A DNA stretch of 64,000 nucleotides from Oligoflexia bacterium (GCA_023701205.1 JAMPXJ010000020.1:1-64000), one strand, 5' to 3'. Positions 27,501 to 39,236 are shown, numbered from the stretch's first letter. The notes: generated by a model from the letters alone, not told the origin. Made by a program: numbers and translations.

Positions 27501-27979
27501 ACGAGCGCCTTCTCGATAGGCTCGGCGCCGTTGAGGCGTAGCTTCGCCAGCTTGAACTCGGAGTCGGAGGAGTCGCTGCCGCTGGAGAAGCCGTTCACCC
27601 GATAGAAGGGGAAATGATCGGCGCTATAAGCCTCGATGCCGTTGAGGGAGAGCGTCGGGCCGGGACTGTCTCCGCGTCGATCCCCGCGCAAAGTCACCTG
27701 CAGGGCGATGTCCTGGACCTGCACCGAGGATCTCAGGAAAAAGGCGAGATCGGCGGAGTCGAAATAGAGGTGTTTCCACCCGTCGATCTTCACCGGGGAG
27801 AAGGCGCGCGAGAAGGCGACCGAGCAGGCGGGAGCTTCGATGACGGGTTCCGTCGCGATCTGAGTGGAGACCTGGCTTTGCGGCTCCTCGGAGCTGATGC
27901 AGCCGGCGGCGAGGAAAGCCAATGTGGAAAGGAGCAAAGCGCGCGGGAAAACACCTTGATTGATCGGAACGAAACCCAT
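24521..27979 (-). CDS. Giant lipoprotein with ten Ig-like repeats and a fibronectin-type end
   Basis: A 1152-residue secreted lipoprotein (signal ending FLAAGC). Residues about 45-195 form an N-terminal domain with a jelly-roll or carbohydrate-binding feel (DGWKHLYFDSADLAFFL). A PT-rich linker follows, then ten about 85-residue Ig-like repeats of the form FECSLDG-C-SP-SGL-G-H-F-VRA-D-AGN-SW-VD. Most have a cysteine pair (strand-to-strand disulphide); the fifth lacks it. The last 90 residues resemble a fibronectin-III/purple-phosphatase N-type domain. A GGAGG precedes the ATG by ten bases; an upstream in-frame TTG is possible. A surface adhesin or cell-contact role is likely by analogy with Ig-repeat proteins. 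Confidence 0.85.
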   Translation of the reverse strand: MGFVPINQGVFPRALLLSTLAFLAAGCISSEEPQSQVSTQIATEPVIEAPACSVAFSRAFSPVKIDGWKHLYFDSADLAFFLRSSVQVQDIALQVTLRGDRRGDSPGPTLSLNGIEAYSADHFPFYRVNGFSSGSDSSDSEFKLAKLRLNGAEPIEKALVRVLENKGQVRLTLQGRDLKILAASIVVTGRDLGQCGPQPTPEPTSTATPPPAPVAPRTMISAVEPSGSPVSSSNVAFTLASDQLDASFECSLDGAAATPCASPQVYSGLSNGAHVFVVKAINSAGLSDPVGASYSWSVDSVAPSVTLLNAGLLPSVTSATSLSLEFAAADASAVIFNCRLDGGLAFECASPLALSGLGEGIHVVSVSAIDAAGNPSAPASFQWSVDLTPPNTHILLAEPRESITPSMSLELTFGANETASFECSVDQGGFRSCLSPLSLLGLLDGEHAVEIRATDLAGNTGAVATYSWSVDSVAPAIALGAVLPESGITNSRNISVEFSAGEPASFSCSLDGAPAEACVSPFSSVLFSEGNHELVIQAVDLAGNAAAAARVAWIMDFTLPALSWGLISPSAASFISSSSLQAEVLSPEAVTLQSFLNSVSVAQTASPIVLSDLAEGAYSLAVSGTDRAGNVGSPLLHDFTVDLTAPALSLSAARSGLTRETVNTFEFAANEPASFECDLDGAGFAACTSPLSFAGLAEGEHLFSVRAIDAAGNQSAVSVVSWSVDYTAPITVISASRSGNASISFSFAANEPVSGFECALDGQAFAACASPVAFSGLANGSHSFAVRATDLTGNLESSPASFAWVVEPVITTRITSVTPAGSLTNLASISFAFSSNVADASFECSLDGAAFAVCASPKAYSGLLDGNHSFTVRAVDRWGAVDATGASHSWKIDRVAPIVTISPSRTQNANITFGFTANEAVSGFQCALDAQAFASCSPPRTYTGLPVGFHTFSVRATDLAGNVSAAATYSWTVDPPIATSITSVTPAGAFVNSSSISIAFASNQASGSTFHCSRDGAAATPCTSPVSYSGLLDGTHSFVVRAIDNWGMADMVGASYSWTIDSAAPVVVSFLPVGGSFSVTVNWTTSEPATSKINWGLGLDTSRVVAEDANYVTNHSVKITGLSAGTNYSFIVSGHDRAGNAYTSAKKTVKTF
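24797..27325 (-). repeat. Ten tandem Ig-like coding repeats (about 250 bases each)
   Basis: Protein-level repeats, diverged at DNA level but sharing phrases for SFECSLDGAA, GNHSFTVRA and YSWTVD. Repeats 8 and 10, and 7 and 9, resemble each other most, implying duplication of a two-repeat unit near the C-terminus. Such arrays can recombine and change length between strains. Confidence 0.75.
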
Positions 27980-28135
27980 AGCCAACGTGCCTCCGATCCT
28001 TAGATTCTAGAGCTTTCCGCTAAGGTTTCCCATTATGTCAAAAAGTACACGCGGGGGTCCGGACCCGGTCCGAAGGCGCCTGCGGGATTCGGGCAAGAAT
28101 TCGCCAGAGTATCCGCAAGGTGAGATGGGGTTTGT

Positions 28136-28160
28136 GTCGAAAGCTTCGACATTATAGAAT
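28136..28160 (+). promoter_or_regulatory. Inverted repeat next to a -10-like element, upstream of the barrel gene
   Basis: GTCGAA-AGC-TTCGAC (28136-28150) is a perfect 6-bp dyad just before TATAGAAT (28153-28160), in the divergent 210-base region between the Ig-repeat lipoprotein and the outer-membrane barrel. A TTTGTG at 28131-28136 could serve as -35. Placement between the promoter elements fits a repressor site. No other feature is seen in this intergenic stretch except a TGACATAAT (extended -10-like) on the minus strand near 28031-28039. Confidence 0.4.
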
Positions 28161-28189
28161 TGAGGAGTTTCCGCCAAGGAGGGTTGGAC

Positions 28190-28897
28190 ATGAAAATCAG
28201 ATTCCAGATTCGCGCGCGTTTCATCCAGATCATCGCGTTGGGGCTGCTCGGCGCCTCGGCCGCCCAGGCCTCCCAGTGGGGCCCGTACTTCGAGGTCACG
28301 GCCTACCCCGTGAACCGCGAGAGCAACACGGGCGCGCTCGGCGATATGGGCGGAAGCTTCGACGGAAACGCGGTCAATACCGAGTCCGGCTTCAGCTTCG
28401 ACCTCCGCAACACCCTCGGCGTCAAGCCGATCGAGTGGCTGCTGATCGGCGGCACCTACAATTACGGCAACTCTCCTTTGAAGCGCGACGCGACGGACGC
28501 GACGCCTTCGCTCGAGAGCAGCGTGAAGAACTGGGAGGCAGGTCCGACCTTGGGTTTCTTCCTGGGCAACTGGCGCATCGTGGGCTCCTATCTCCTCGCG
28601 GGCAAGAAGACCTACACGACCAAGGCGACCAATGCCGATGGTTCCCTGGCCAGCGACGAGGAAACGGTGAATAAACTCAAGAGCGGCTACATGATCACGG
28701 TAGGCTACAGCTTCTCGCTTTCGGCGAACCTCAAGATCGGACCGACGCTGAGCTATCGGATGCTCAAGTACAAGTCGCAATCCAAGTCCAATGCCCTCGA
28801 CGGGGATCCATCGGTGAACTACACCGACCGCGAGTTCAGCACTCCCTCGGTCGACGGAAAGCTCCTCCCGATGGTCACGATCGCCCTGAACTTCTGA
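28190..28897 (+). CDS. Predicted outer-membrane beta-barrel protein
   Basis: A 235-residue protein with a Sec signal peptide (cleavage around AQASQ) and alternating amphipathic strands, ending in an aromatic residue (IALNF), the usual signal for BAM assembly. Strands such as WLLIGGTYNYGNS, WRIVGSYLLAG and GYMITVGYSFSLS suggest an 8-10-strand barrel of the OmpW/OprF-like small-porin size. AAGGAGGG lies eight bases before the ATG. It diverges from the giant Ig-repeat lipoprotein, which also goes to the envelope. The solute, if any, is unknown. Confidence 0.75.
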   Translation: MKIRFQIRARFIQIIALGLLGASAAQASQWGPYFEVTAYPVNRESNTGALGDMGGSFDGNAVNTESGFSFDLRNTLGVKPIEWLLIGGTYNYGNSPLKRDATDATPSLESSVKNWEAGPTLGFFLGNWRIVGSYLLAGKKTYTTKATNADGSLASDEETVNKLKSGYMITVGYSFSLSANLKIGPTLSYRMLKYKSQSKSNALDGDPSVNYTDREFSTPSVDGKLLPMVTIALNF

Positions 28898-28910
28898 GCG
28901 GCGGCGCGGC

Positions 28911-31291
28911 TCACTCCGCGCCCCAGAACTCCGAGACCTCGCGCAGGATGCTGGTCGAGACCAGTTCGCGCGCGCTCGCGTCGAACCAGTCCGCGGGCAT
29001 CGAGCCGGAGTAGCCCGGCTGGATGAAGCGGTTGTCCATGAGGACGATCAGGCCGCGATCCGTCTCCGAGCGGATCACCCGGCCCGCCGCCTGCACGGCC
29101 TTGGCCATCGCCGGGTAGGAGTACGCGTACTCGAAGCCCGACCCATAGCGCTCCTGGTAGTACTTGCGCATCCGCTCGCGCTCGAGATCGAAGCTCGGAA
29201 GCGGAGGGCCCACGACGAACGCCCCGATGATCATGTCCCCCGGGTAGTCGACGCCTTCCGAAAAAACGCCGCCTTGCACGGCAAAGAGCAGCGTGGGCGT
29301 CGCGCGCTCGCGCAGATGGCCCAGGATCTCCTCGATCGCCGCGGCTTTGCTCTCGCGCTCCTGCCGCAGCACAGTGAAACCCGGCGGCGCCTTGAAGACC
29401 GCCAGCACGCGCTCCAGGAAATCGAAGCTGGGGAAGAAGGCGAAATAGTTCCCCGACCGAAGCGGCGCGATCCGCTCGATGGTCTCGGCGATCCGGGGAT
29501 AGTTGCGTTCGCGCTCCGAAAATTTCGTCGAGATCTGCGGAATGATCAGCAGCTTGCGGCGCTCGCGGGGGAAAGGCGAGCGGAACTCGGCCGTGCGGAT
29601 CTCCGCCGGATCTAACCCCGAGAGCTTGGCGTAGTACTCGAAAGGTTTGAGTGTCGCCGAGAAGCCCACGACGTTCTCGAAGCCGTCATAGCACTCGGAG
29701 ATCAACTCCGAAGCGTCGCAGCAGGTGATGCGCACGATCCCGCCGCTGTGATGCGGCTGAAACGTCGTGAAGAACTCCTCGCGGTCGGGATCCGTCGCGT
29801 ACTCGAGGGCCTCGGTGAAAGCCGACCAGTAGAAGCAAAGCCGCAGCACGGCATCTCCGGGCTCGATCTCGATCTCCGAGTCGAGATACCGCGAGAGGAA
29901 CGCGCGCAGCTCGGCATCCTGCTCCAGAAAAAGCTCGACCGGCGGATCGATGACCCCGCGCTTGTCGAGCGTTTCGGGAGCGCTCGCCCAGATCGCGCGC
30001 AGGCAGCCGTCGAGCAGGTCCTCGCCGTCCTGGCGGAAGCGCGTGGGAAGCGCGCGAAGATCCTCGCGAAGCTTCTCGAGCGCCGCGCTCGAGAGGGTGG
30101 GCGAGTAGTAGTCCATCGCGCGCCCCGGAAGATTGTGGGCCTCGTCGATCACGAGATTGGGCTTGCCCTCGGAGCCGAGCGCCGGTGTCCCGGCGCTTCC
30201 CAGCGAAACCCGCGGCGCGAAGACGTAGTTGTAATCGCAAATCACCGTGTCGGCCTCCGCCGCCGCGTCGAGCTGCAGCTCGAAGGGGCAGACCTGGTAC
30301 TCCTCGCCGAGCTCGCGGAAGGCCTTGGCGGTGAGCTTTTTCTTGCGCGCGAGCTGCCCGAGCACGTCGTTGGCGTGAACCTTCGTGTAGTGGTCGCGCG
30401 CGAACTCGCAGTAGGAGGGATTGCAAAGCGGTTCGCCCTTGAAGCAGATCTTGCTCTTGGCCGTCAGGGTCAGGGATTTCACCTTGGCCCCGGTTCCCTG
30501 GAAGCGCTCCACCGCGTCCTCGGCCACCGAGTGCTGGCTGTTCTTGGGCGTGACGTAGATTACCTGCTGGCCGCGCCCGAGCGCCTCCTTGAGCGAGGGA
30601 TAAAGTACGCCCGCGGTCTTGCCCAGGCCCGTCGGAGCCTGGACGAGCATCCGCTGGCGAGCCTTCATTCCTTCCTCGATCTCGCGGATGAGCTCGAGCT
30701 GGCCCGGGCGGGGGCTCTCGAAAGGGAAGGGGAACTTCGCGGAAGCCTTGCGGCGCCGGGCCGCGCGCTTCTCGCTGCGACGCGCTTCCTCCACGAGCTC
30801 CGCGAGCCGCCGCTCCAGCCAGCTTTCGTAAGCCGGAATGTCGAGCTTCATGGGAAGATCATCGGTCTCCGTCTTGCGCGTCGAGACCAGGTGGAAATTC
30901 AGCTCGGGCACGATCTGATGCTCGAGCCAATGGAAATAGCCGTAGGTCTTCAGCTGCAGGCAGTACGGATGGTCATCGGGATTGTCCTGCAGCCTGCGCG
31001 AAAGCTCCCGGATATTGAAGCTGCTCTTGATCTCCTCGATGCGCGGCGGGTCCGTCTCGAAAAAGCCGTCCATCCGCCCGCCGACCTTGAAAAGATAGCC
31101 GTCGCGCTCGAACTCGCGCGAGAGCGGCACCTCGGCGCGATAGGAAGGAAACGCCTCGGCCCGGTTCGCCTGCACGCGAAGATGGATCTCCTGGCCTTCG
31201 GCCTGGGCGCGGCCCAGCCCGGAATGCGCGTCGATGCTGCCGGTTCGCGGGACGGGCAGGGCGAAATCGCGGATGGAAAGCGAGAGGGATA

Positions 31292-31295
<4 letters not shown>
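28911..31295 (-). CDS. RecB/Cas4-like nuclease fused to Fe-S XPD/DinG-family helicase
   Basis: A 794-residue protein. Residues about 1-180 hold PD-(D/E)xK nuclease features of the RecB/Cas4 type: H38 in GQEIH, D76 in GGRMDG, E88-I-K90 in IEEIKSS and QLKTYGY at 114-120. The helicase follows: Walker A PTGLGKT at 221-227, four Fe-S-cluster cysteines C283, C290, C295 and C335, DEAH at 383-386, and a motif VI QAAGRVIR near 740, as in Rad3/XPD/DinG helicases that unwind DNA 5-prime to 3-prime. The start is the ATG whose bases overlap the hybrid-kinase stop (ATGA). A role in DNA repair or in processing R-loops and flaps is expected from the family; nuclease activity is inferred from motifs. Confidence 0.85.
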
Positions 31296-33823
<2,528 letters not shown>

Positions 33824-33858
33824 GGCCCGGCACCGTACCACAGGATGAATACGCCGGA

Positions 33859-34167
33859 TCAGTGAAAAAGCGCTTCCTGCGCCAGCACGTAGGGCTGCAC
33901 CACGACCACGGTGAAACGCTTGTCGGGGTGCCGCTCCCATTCGCGAACCTGCGCGGGGGTGGGCTTGGCGAGCTTGCCGCTTTCCACCCAGGCTTGTACG
34001 GCCGGGCGGTCATCGATGGCGATCCGATACGCCACGTCCAGCAGATCCAGCTCGGGCTTGACGAGGACCAGGGCATCCCGCTGCAGATGCGGCAAAAGCC
34101 ATTGCCATTGGGCTTCGTCCATCGTTTGTTTCAGGCTTTCGATGATTTCCTGTCGTTGGTCGCTCAT
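33859..34167 (-). CDS. DUF2288 family protein
   Basis: A 102-residue acidic cytoplasmic protein resembling DUF2288: a first helix with a tryptophan pair (DEAQWQWLLPHLQRDALVLV), then LDLLDVAYRIAIDDRPAVQAWVESGKL and the C-terminal FTVVVVQPYVLAQEALF. No function is known for the family. The start at MSDQRQE matches family length; a further in-frame ATG lies 39 bases upstream. It is divergent from pstS, with the Pho-box-like repeats between them, and ends 35 bases from the hybrid-kinase start on the same strand. Confidence 0.8.
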   Translation of the reverse strand: MSDQRQEIIESLKQTMDEAQWQWLLPHLQRDALVLVKPELDLLDVAYRIAIDDRPAVQAWVESGKLAKPTPAQVREWERHPDKRFTVVVVQPYVLAQEALFH

Positions 34168-34214
34168 GGCTTCTCTTTCCGCCCGTTCCGAATAAGCCGA
34201 TTTCATCGTTTTGG

Positions 34215-34243
34215 TTGAATCCGATCTTAACCTAATCTTGATC
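34215..34243 (+). promoter_or_regulatory. Pho-box-like direct repeats upstream of pstS
   Basis: TTGAAT, TTAACC and TTGATC recur at 12- and 11-base intervals (34215, 34227, 34238), each followed by a short spacer, which matches the helical-period direct-repeat layout of PhoB/PhoP sites although the hexamer differs from the E. coli consensus. It sits 34-62 bases before the pstS ATG, where PhoB would act. Confidence 0.4.
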
Positions 34244-34276
34244 CCCGGTCTCCAGGCTTCGCGCTAGGGTGGTCCC

Positions 34277-35293
34277 ATGAAAACACTTCTTTCGACGTTC
34301 GCTCTCCTTTTTGTCGCATCGGCCCAAGCGGCCCCTCAGCCTCTCCAGCTCAATGGCGCGGGCGCGACCTTTCCGTTCCCTCTCTATTCCAAGTGGTTCT
34401 CCGAGTTTAACAAGGCGGAACCTTCGATTCAGATCAACTATCAGTCGATCGGCAGCGGAGGAGGCATCCGCCAGTTTCTCGAGCAGACGGTCGATTTCGG
34501 AGCCACGGATTCGCCGATGACCGATGAGCAGCTCGCCAAGGCGAAGACTCCGGTGCTTCACATCCCGACCGTGCTCGGAGCCGTGGTCATCACCTATCAC
34601 CTGCCGGGGATCGGCAAGGGGCTGCGTCTCACCCCGGATGTCCTGGCGGACATCTTCCTGGGAAAGATCTCGCAATGGAACGATCCCAGGATCGTGGCGG
34701 CGAATTCCGCGCTGAAACTTCCGGCCGATCCGATCCTCGTCGTGCATCGTTCGGACGGTAGCGGAACGACCGGCATTTTCACCGACTATCTCGCCAAAGT
34801 CAGCCCGGAATGGAAGACCCGGGTCGGCAGCGGCCCGGCCGTGAGCTGGCCCGCCGGGCTGGGCGGCAAAGGCAATGAGGGCGTGACCGGCCTGGTGAAG
34901 CAGACCCCGGGAAGCATCGGTTACGTGGAGCTGATCTACGCCGAATCCAACGCTCTCCCGTACGCCTCGCTCAAAAACCGCTCCGGACAGTTCGTCGCGC
35001 CGGGCACGCGCTCCGTTTCGGCCGCTGCCGCGGGCTCATTGAAGAAGATTCCGGCGGATTTCCGGGTGTCGATCACGGATCCCGAGGGCAAGGAGTCCTA
35101 TCCTCTCGGCGGATTCACCTACCTGCTCGTGTCCCAATCCATGGACAAGGCCAAAGGCCAGGCGCTCGTGCAGTTCCTGCGTTGGGCGATGAAGGACGGG
35201 CAATCCTTGGCGGAATCGCTCGTCTACGCCCCGCTGCCGAAGGAACTCGTGAAGAAAATCGAAGCCAGGATCGGCACGATCGTCCTGAGGTAA
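34277..35293 (+). CDS. pstS: Phosphate-binding periplasmic protein PstS
   Basis: A 338-residue protein with a Sec signal peptide (ASAQA) and PstS signatures: LNGAGATFPFPLYSKWF, INYQSIGSGGGIRQF, VDFGATDSPM and VHRSDGSGTTGIFTDYL, which include the residues that hold phosphate. It delivers phosphate to PstCA. It is the first gene of a seven-gene operon, pstS-pstC-pstA-pstB-phoU-phoB-phoR, preceded by possible Pho boxes. Length is normal. Confidence 0.95.
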   Translation: MKTLLSTFALLFVASAQAAPQPLQLNGAGATFPFPLYSKWFSEFNKAEPSIQINYQSIGSGGGIRQFLEQTVDFGATDSPMTDEQLAKAKTPVLHIPTVLGAVVITYHLPGIGKGLRLTPDVLADIFLGKISQWNDPRIVAANSALKLPADPILVVHRSDGSGTTGIFTDYLAKVSPEWKTRVGSGPAVSWPAGLGGKGNEGVTGLVKQTPGSIGYVELIYAESNALPYASLKNRSGQFVAPGTRSVSAAAAGSLKKIPADFRVSITDPEGKESYPLGGFTYLLVSQSMDKAKGQALVQFLRWAMKDGQSLAESLVYAPLPKELVKKIEARIGTIVLR

Positions 35294-35297
35294 ACGG

Positions 35298-36236
35298 ATG
35301 ACCTTGAGGTTCCGTCGCCCGGAAGCGCACGCGGGCGATCTCATCTTCTCCTGGGTTTTGCGGGGGGCCGCGATGGGCCTTCCCGCATTGCTCTTCTCGA
35401 TCGCGTTCTTCCTGTTTCAGCGCGCGGAACCCGCGATCGCGAAGTTCGGCTGGGGCTTCTTCACGGGCTCGGTCTGGGACCCTGTGCAGGAGAATTTCGG
35501 CGCACTCCCGGCGATCTACGGCACGATCGTCTCTTCCTTCCTGGCGCTGCTGCTGGCCGCGCCGCTGAGTATCGGCACCGCGTTGCTGCTCACGGAGGTC
35601 CTGCCCAGGCGCCTGGCCTCCGCCGTGGGCTTCCTGGTGGAGATGCTGGCAGCGGTGCCGAGCGTGGTCTATGGCCTCTGGGGCATCTTCGTCCTGGTTC
35701 CCTGGCTTCGCCAGTCGCTCGAACCAGCGCTCGCGCGCAACCTGGGCTGGATCCCGCTGTTCAGCGGGCCTCCGTACGGGGTGGGGATGCTCGCGGCCGC
35801 GATCATCCTGGCGATCATGATCGCGCCCACCATCACCTCGATCGCGCGCGAGGTTTTCCGCGCGATTCCCCGGCAGCAGCGCGAGGCGGCGCTCGCGCTG
35901 GGCGCGACGCGCTGGGAGACGATGCGCCTGGCCGTGCTCCGGAGCGGCAAAGCCGGGGTTTTCGGTGCCGCGATCCTGGGGCTCGGGCGCGCGCTGGGAG
36001 AAACCATGGCCGTCACGATGGTCATCGGCAATCGCCCCTCGATTTCAGCATCGCTCCTGGAGCCGGCGCAGACGCTTTCGAGCGTCCTCGCGAACGAGTA
36101 TGCCGAAGCCGCAAGCGATCTGCACCTAGCCGCCCTGGTGGAGATCGGACTCGCGCTCTTCGCGGTAACCTTCGCGGTGAACGCCTTCGCGAGGCTGTTC
36201 CTCTGGAGGCGAACGCTGGGGAGGAGCGCCCGGTGA
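35298..36236 (+). CDS. pstC: Phosphate ABC transporter permease PstC
   Basis: A 312-residue permease with six helices and the conserved PstC stretches FGALPAIYGTIVSSFLALLL, AAVPSVVYGLWG and LGATRWETMRLAVL (the EAA loop that contacts PstB). It begins four bases after pstS with GAGG before the ATG. Its stop overlaps the GTG of pstA. Confidence 0.95.
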   Translation: MTLRFRRPEAHAGDLIFSWVLRGAAMGLPALLFSIAFFLFQRAEPAIAKFGWGFFTGSVWDPVQENFGALPAIYGTIVSSFLALLLAAPLSIGTALLLTEVLPRRLASAVGFLVEMLAAVPSVVYGLWGIFVLVPWLRQSLEPALARNLGWIPLFSGPPYGVGMLAAAIILAIMIAPTITSIAREVFRAIPRQQREAALALGATRWETMRLAVLRSGKAGVFGAAILGLGRALGETMAVTMVIGNRPSISASLLEPAQTLSSVLANEYAEAASDLHLAALVEIGLALFAVTFAVNAFARLFLWRRTLGRSAR

Positions 36237-37111
36237 GCCGCAGGTATTTCGGCGACTACGTTTTCAGAAGCTATGGCTGGCGGCACCTGCAGAGCCGCGT
36301 GATGATCGGCCTGCTGGCGGCGGCGTGCGGTCTCGTCCTCCTGCCCTTGTTCTCGATCCTGGGCTACGTGGTCTGGCAGGGCCTCCCGGCGTTGGAGCCC
36401 GCGTTTTTCACTCAGCTCCCCGGCTCCGTAGGAGAGGCCGGCGGAGGGATGGCCAATGCCATCGTGGGAACACTGACGCTCGTGGGGCTCGCGCTTCTGC
36501 TGGGCCTGCCCTGGGGAATCGCGCTGGGAATCTACCTCTCGGAGTACGGTCGCGGGCGCTTCGCCTCGGTCGTGCGCTTCTCGGTGGATATGCTTTCGAG
36601 CGTCCCTTCGATCATCATCGGCCTGTTCGTGTACGCCTGGGTGGTGATTCCGATGAAGCGGTTTTCGGCGGTTTCAGGCGGCGTGGCGCTCGCGCTGCTG
36701 ATGCTGCCGACCGTGGCGAGGTCCACAGAAGAGCTGTTGAAGCTCGTGCCCGGCCATGTCCGCGAGGCGGGACTCGCGCTGGGCCTGCCGCGTTGGAAGG
36801 TCATTCTCCGGATCGTCGTCCGAGGATCGCTCGGGGCGATCGCGACGGGCGTCGCGCTGGCGCTGGCGCGCGTCGCCGGCGAGACGGCCCCGCTGCTTTT
36901 CACGGCGTTCGGCAACCGTTATTGGAACCAGGGCCTGGACCAGCCGATCGCGTCCTTGCCGGTCCAGATCTTCAACTACGCGATCAGCCCCTACGAGGAA
37001 TGGCACCGCCAGGCCTGGGGCGGCTCGCTGGTCCTCATCGCGCTGGTGCTGGGGCTGAATATCTCCATGCGCGCGGCGCTTCGCCGGAAAGGAAAAACGG
37101 GTGACTCATGA
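36233..37111 (+). CDS. pstA: Phosphate ABC transporter permease PstA
   Basis: A 292-residue permease; GTG start overlapping the pstC stop (GTGA). Hallmarks are the [15 protein letters not shown] helix pair and the EAA loop [24 protein letters not shown]. It completes the membrane channel with PstC and ends in an ATGA overlap with pstB, so PstC, PstA and PstB are strictly co-translated. Confidence 0.95.
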   Translation: MSRRYFGDYVFRSYGWRHLQSRVMIGLLAAACGLVLLPLFSILGYVVWQGLPALEPAFFTQLPGSVGEAGGGMANAIVGTLTLVGLALLLGLPWGIALGIYLSEYGRGRFASVVRFSVDMLSSVPSIIIGLFVYAWVVIPMKRFSAVSGGVALALLMLPTVARSTEELLKLVPGHVREAGLALGLPRWKVILRIVVRGSLGAIATGVALALARVAGETAPLLFTAFGNRYWNQGLDQPIASLPVQIFNYAISPYEEWHRQAWGGSLVLIALVLGLNISMRAALRRKGKTGDS

Positions 37112-37878
37112 CGACGACTTCTCCGTTCCTGCTTGAAACACGGGGGCTTTCCGCCTGGTTCGGAAACGCGCAGGCGGTGAAGCCCACGACCCTGGGCTGT
37201 GCGGCGAATACCGTCACCGCGATCATCGGGCCGTCGGGCTGCGGAAAGTCCACGTTCCTGAGATGCCTCAACCGGCTGCACGAGGAGGTGCCCGGCGCGC
37301 GCGCGCAAGGCGAGGTTTTCCTCGAGAACGGTCCCGTTTACGGCCCGGGCGTCGATCCGGTCGCCGTGCGCCGCAAGATCGGAATGGTCTTCCAGAAGCC
37401 GAATCCCTTTCCGGCGCTGAGCATCCTCGAGAACACGGTCGTGGGGCTGCGCCTCGCCGGCGTGCGGCGGAAGAACGTCCTGCGCGAGCTCGCCGAGCGA
37501 AGCCTCCGTCTCGCGGCGCTCTGGGACGAGGTGAAGGACAAGCTCGACCAGCCCGGAATGAGCCTGTCGGGCGGGCAGCAGCAGCGCCTTTGCATCGCGC
37601 GCGCGCTCGCGGTGGAGCCCCGGGTCCTGCTCATGGACGAGCCCACCAGCGCGCTCGACCCGGTGTCGACCGCGCGGATCGAGGAGCTGGTCACCGAGCT
37701 CAAGAAGGAGGTCACGGTCGTCATCGTGACCCATAACATGCAGCAGGCCGCGCGCATTTCGGACAGGACGGCCTTTTTCCTGCTCGGGGAGGTCGTCGAG
37801 TTCGGCGAGACCTCGCGGTTGTTCACCAACCCGGTGGACCCGCGGACCGAGCGCTACATCACGGGCCGATTCGGCTGA
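37108..37878 (+). CDS. pstB: Phosphate ABC transporter ATPase PstB
   Basis: A 256-residue ABC ATPase with Walker [10 protein letters not shown], the PstB-typical [16 protein letters not shown] and [10 protein letters not shown], signature [15 protein letters not shown] and Walker [13 protein letters not shown]. It energises PstCA. The A of its ATG lies inside the pstA stop region. A GAGGAGG follows its end for phoU. Confidence 0.96.
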   Translation: MTTTSPFLLETRGLSAWFGNAQAVKPTTLGCAANTVTAIIGPSGCGKSTFLRCLNRLHEEVPGARAQGEVFLENGPVYGPGVDPVAVRRKIGMVFQKPNPFPALSILENTVVGLRLAGVRRKNVLRELAERSLRLAALWDEVKDKLDQPGMSLSGGQQQRLCIARALAVEPRVLLMDEPTSALDPVSTARIEELVTELKKEVTVVIVTHNMQQAARISDRTAFFLLGEVVEFGETSRLFTNPVDPRTERYITGRFG

Positions 37879-37888
37879 GGAGGCAGGT

Positions 37889-38554
37889 ATGGAGAGGCAT
37901 TTCGATGCGTCGCTTCGGGAGCTCAAGGAGCAGCTGCTCGGGATGGCGGGCTACGTGGAGCGCGCCATCGACAACGCCGTTCACGGGTTGCAGGGGCGAA
38001 ATCCGGCGAAGATCCGCAGCGTCTACGAGATCGAGCGCACCGTGAACCGGGAGCAGGTCACGGTCGACGAGAGCTGCGTCCGGCTCCTCGCTTTGCAGCA
38101 GCCGATGGCCGTCGATCTGCGCCTGATCGTCGCCATCATCAAGATCAACACGGATCTGGAGCGGATGGGGGACCAGGCGGTGAATATCGCGAACAACTCC
38201 GAGCGTTACCTCGCCCTCGAGCCGCTCAAGCCTCTGGTGGATCTTCCGCTCATGTTCGACGAGGTGAAGGGCATGGTCCGGGACGCCATCAACTCCTTCG
38301 TCCGCCGCGACGAGGCCCTGGCGCGGGAGGTGCTCCGCCGCGATGACGCCGTCGACGAGCTCAAGCGCAGGATCTTCACGGACGTCCTCGCCGCGATGAA
38401 AGGCGATCCGGGGCGGATCGACGCGGGCATCTGCCTCATTCTCATCGCGCGCAATCTCGAAAGGATCGGGGATCACGCGACCAATATCGCCGAGGATGTG
38501 GTATTCGCGGTCTCTGGCGAGGACATCCGGCACGCCCGGAGGGAGGCCCCGTGA
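37889..38554 (+). CDS. phoU: Phosphate signalling protein PhoU
   Basis: A 221-residue two-repeat three-helix-bundle protein with the paired metal-binding motifs of PhoU (ERMGDQAVNIANN in repeat 1 and ERIGDHATNIAED in repeat 2). PhoU bridges PstB and PhoR to shut down the Pho response when phosphate is plentiful. GAGGAGG lies just upstream. Its stop overlaps the GTG of the response regulator. Confidence 0.95.
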   Translation: MERHFDASLRELKEQLLGMAGYVERAIDNAVHGLQGRNPAKIRSVYEIERTVNREQVTVDESCVRLLALQQPMAVDLRLIVAIIKINTDLERMGDQAVNIANNSERYLALEPLKPLVDLPLMFDEVKGMVRDAINSFVRRDEALAREVLRRDDAVDELKRRIFTDVLAAMKGDPGRIDAGICLILIARNLERIGDHATNIAEDVVFAVSGEDIRHARREAP

Positions 38555-39222
38555 GCGCCATTCTGCTGGTCGAGGACGAGAGGGACGTGAAGGAGCTGAT
38601 CTTGCTCCGCCTGACGCGCGAGGGTCACGAGGTGGATGCGGTGGAAAACGGCGAGGAGGCGCTGCGGCTCTGCGCGCGCAAGCGCTATTCGCTGGCGATC
38701 GTCGACTGGATGCTGCCAGGGATCTCGGGCCTGGAGCTTTGCCGGAAGCTCTCGGGCCAGCAGCCCATCCTCATGGTGACGGCCCGGGCGGATGCCGCGG
38801 ATATCGTGCTGGGCCTGGAGACCGGTGCGGACGACTACGTGACCAAGCCGTTCGAGATACCGGTCCTGCTGGCGAGGGTGCGCGCGCTCTTGAGGCGGGG
38901 CGGCTCCGCGCGCGCCGCGCCGCAAACCTCGATCTACTCGCTCGGCGCGCTGTGCCTCGATGCCGAACGGCACGCGGTCAACTGCGGCGGCGCCCCGATC
39001 GACCTCACTCCCTCCGAGTTCCGGCTGCTCTTCGCGCTTTTGCGGGGGCAGGGCAAAGTGCTTTCGCGGCAGCGGCTCATCGAGCAGGTCCAGGGCGATG
39101 GCGTGAACGTGACTGACCGCACGATCGATACCCATATCTTCGGCCTGCGGAAGAAGCTCGGCGCGTGCGGTGAATTCGTCGAGACGATCCGCGGCGTGGG
39201 ATATCGGATCAAGGACACCTGA
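38551..39222 (+). CDS. phoB: PhoB-like response regulator
   Basis: A 223-residue OmpR/PhoB-family regulator: receiver with D52 as phosphorylation site (VDWMLPGISG) and the conserved lysine in YVTKPFE, then a winged-helix DNA-binding domain (PSEFRLLFALLRGQGKVLSRQRLIEQV, RTIDTHIFGLRKKL). GTG start coupled to phoU by GTGA. Placement after phoU and before a PAS kinase supports PhoB identity; it should bind direct-repeat Pho boxes such as those before pstS. Confidence 0.92.
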   Translation: MSAILLVEDERDVKELILLRLTREGHEVDAVENGEEALRLCARKRYSLAIVDWMLPGISGLELCRKLSGQQPILMVTARADAADIVLGLETGADDYVTKPFEIPVLLARVRALLRRGGSARAAPQTSIYSLGALCLDAERHAVNCGGAPIDLTPSEFRLLFALLRGQGKVLSRQRLIEQVQGDGVNVTDRTIDTHIFGLRKKLGACGEFVETIRGVGYRIKDT

Positions 39223-39236
39223 GGCCCGGGGGCTCG

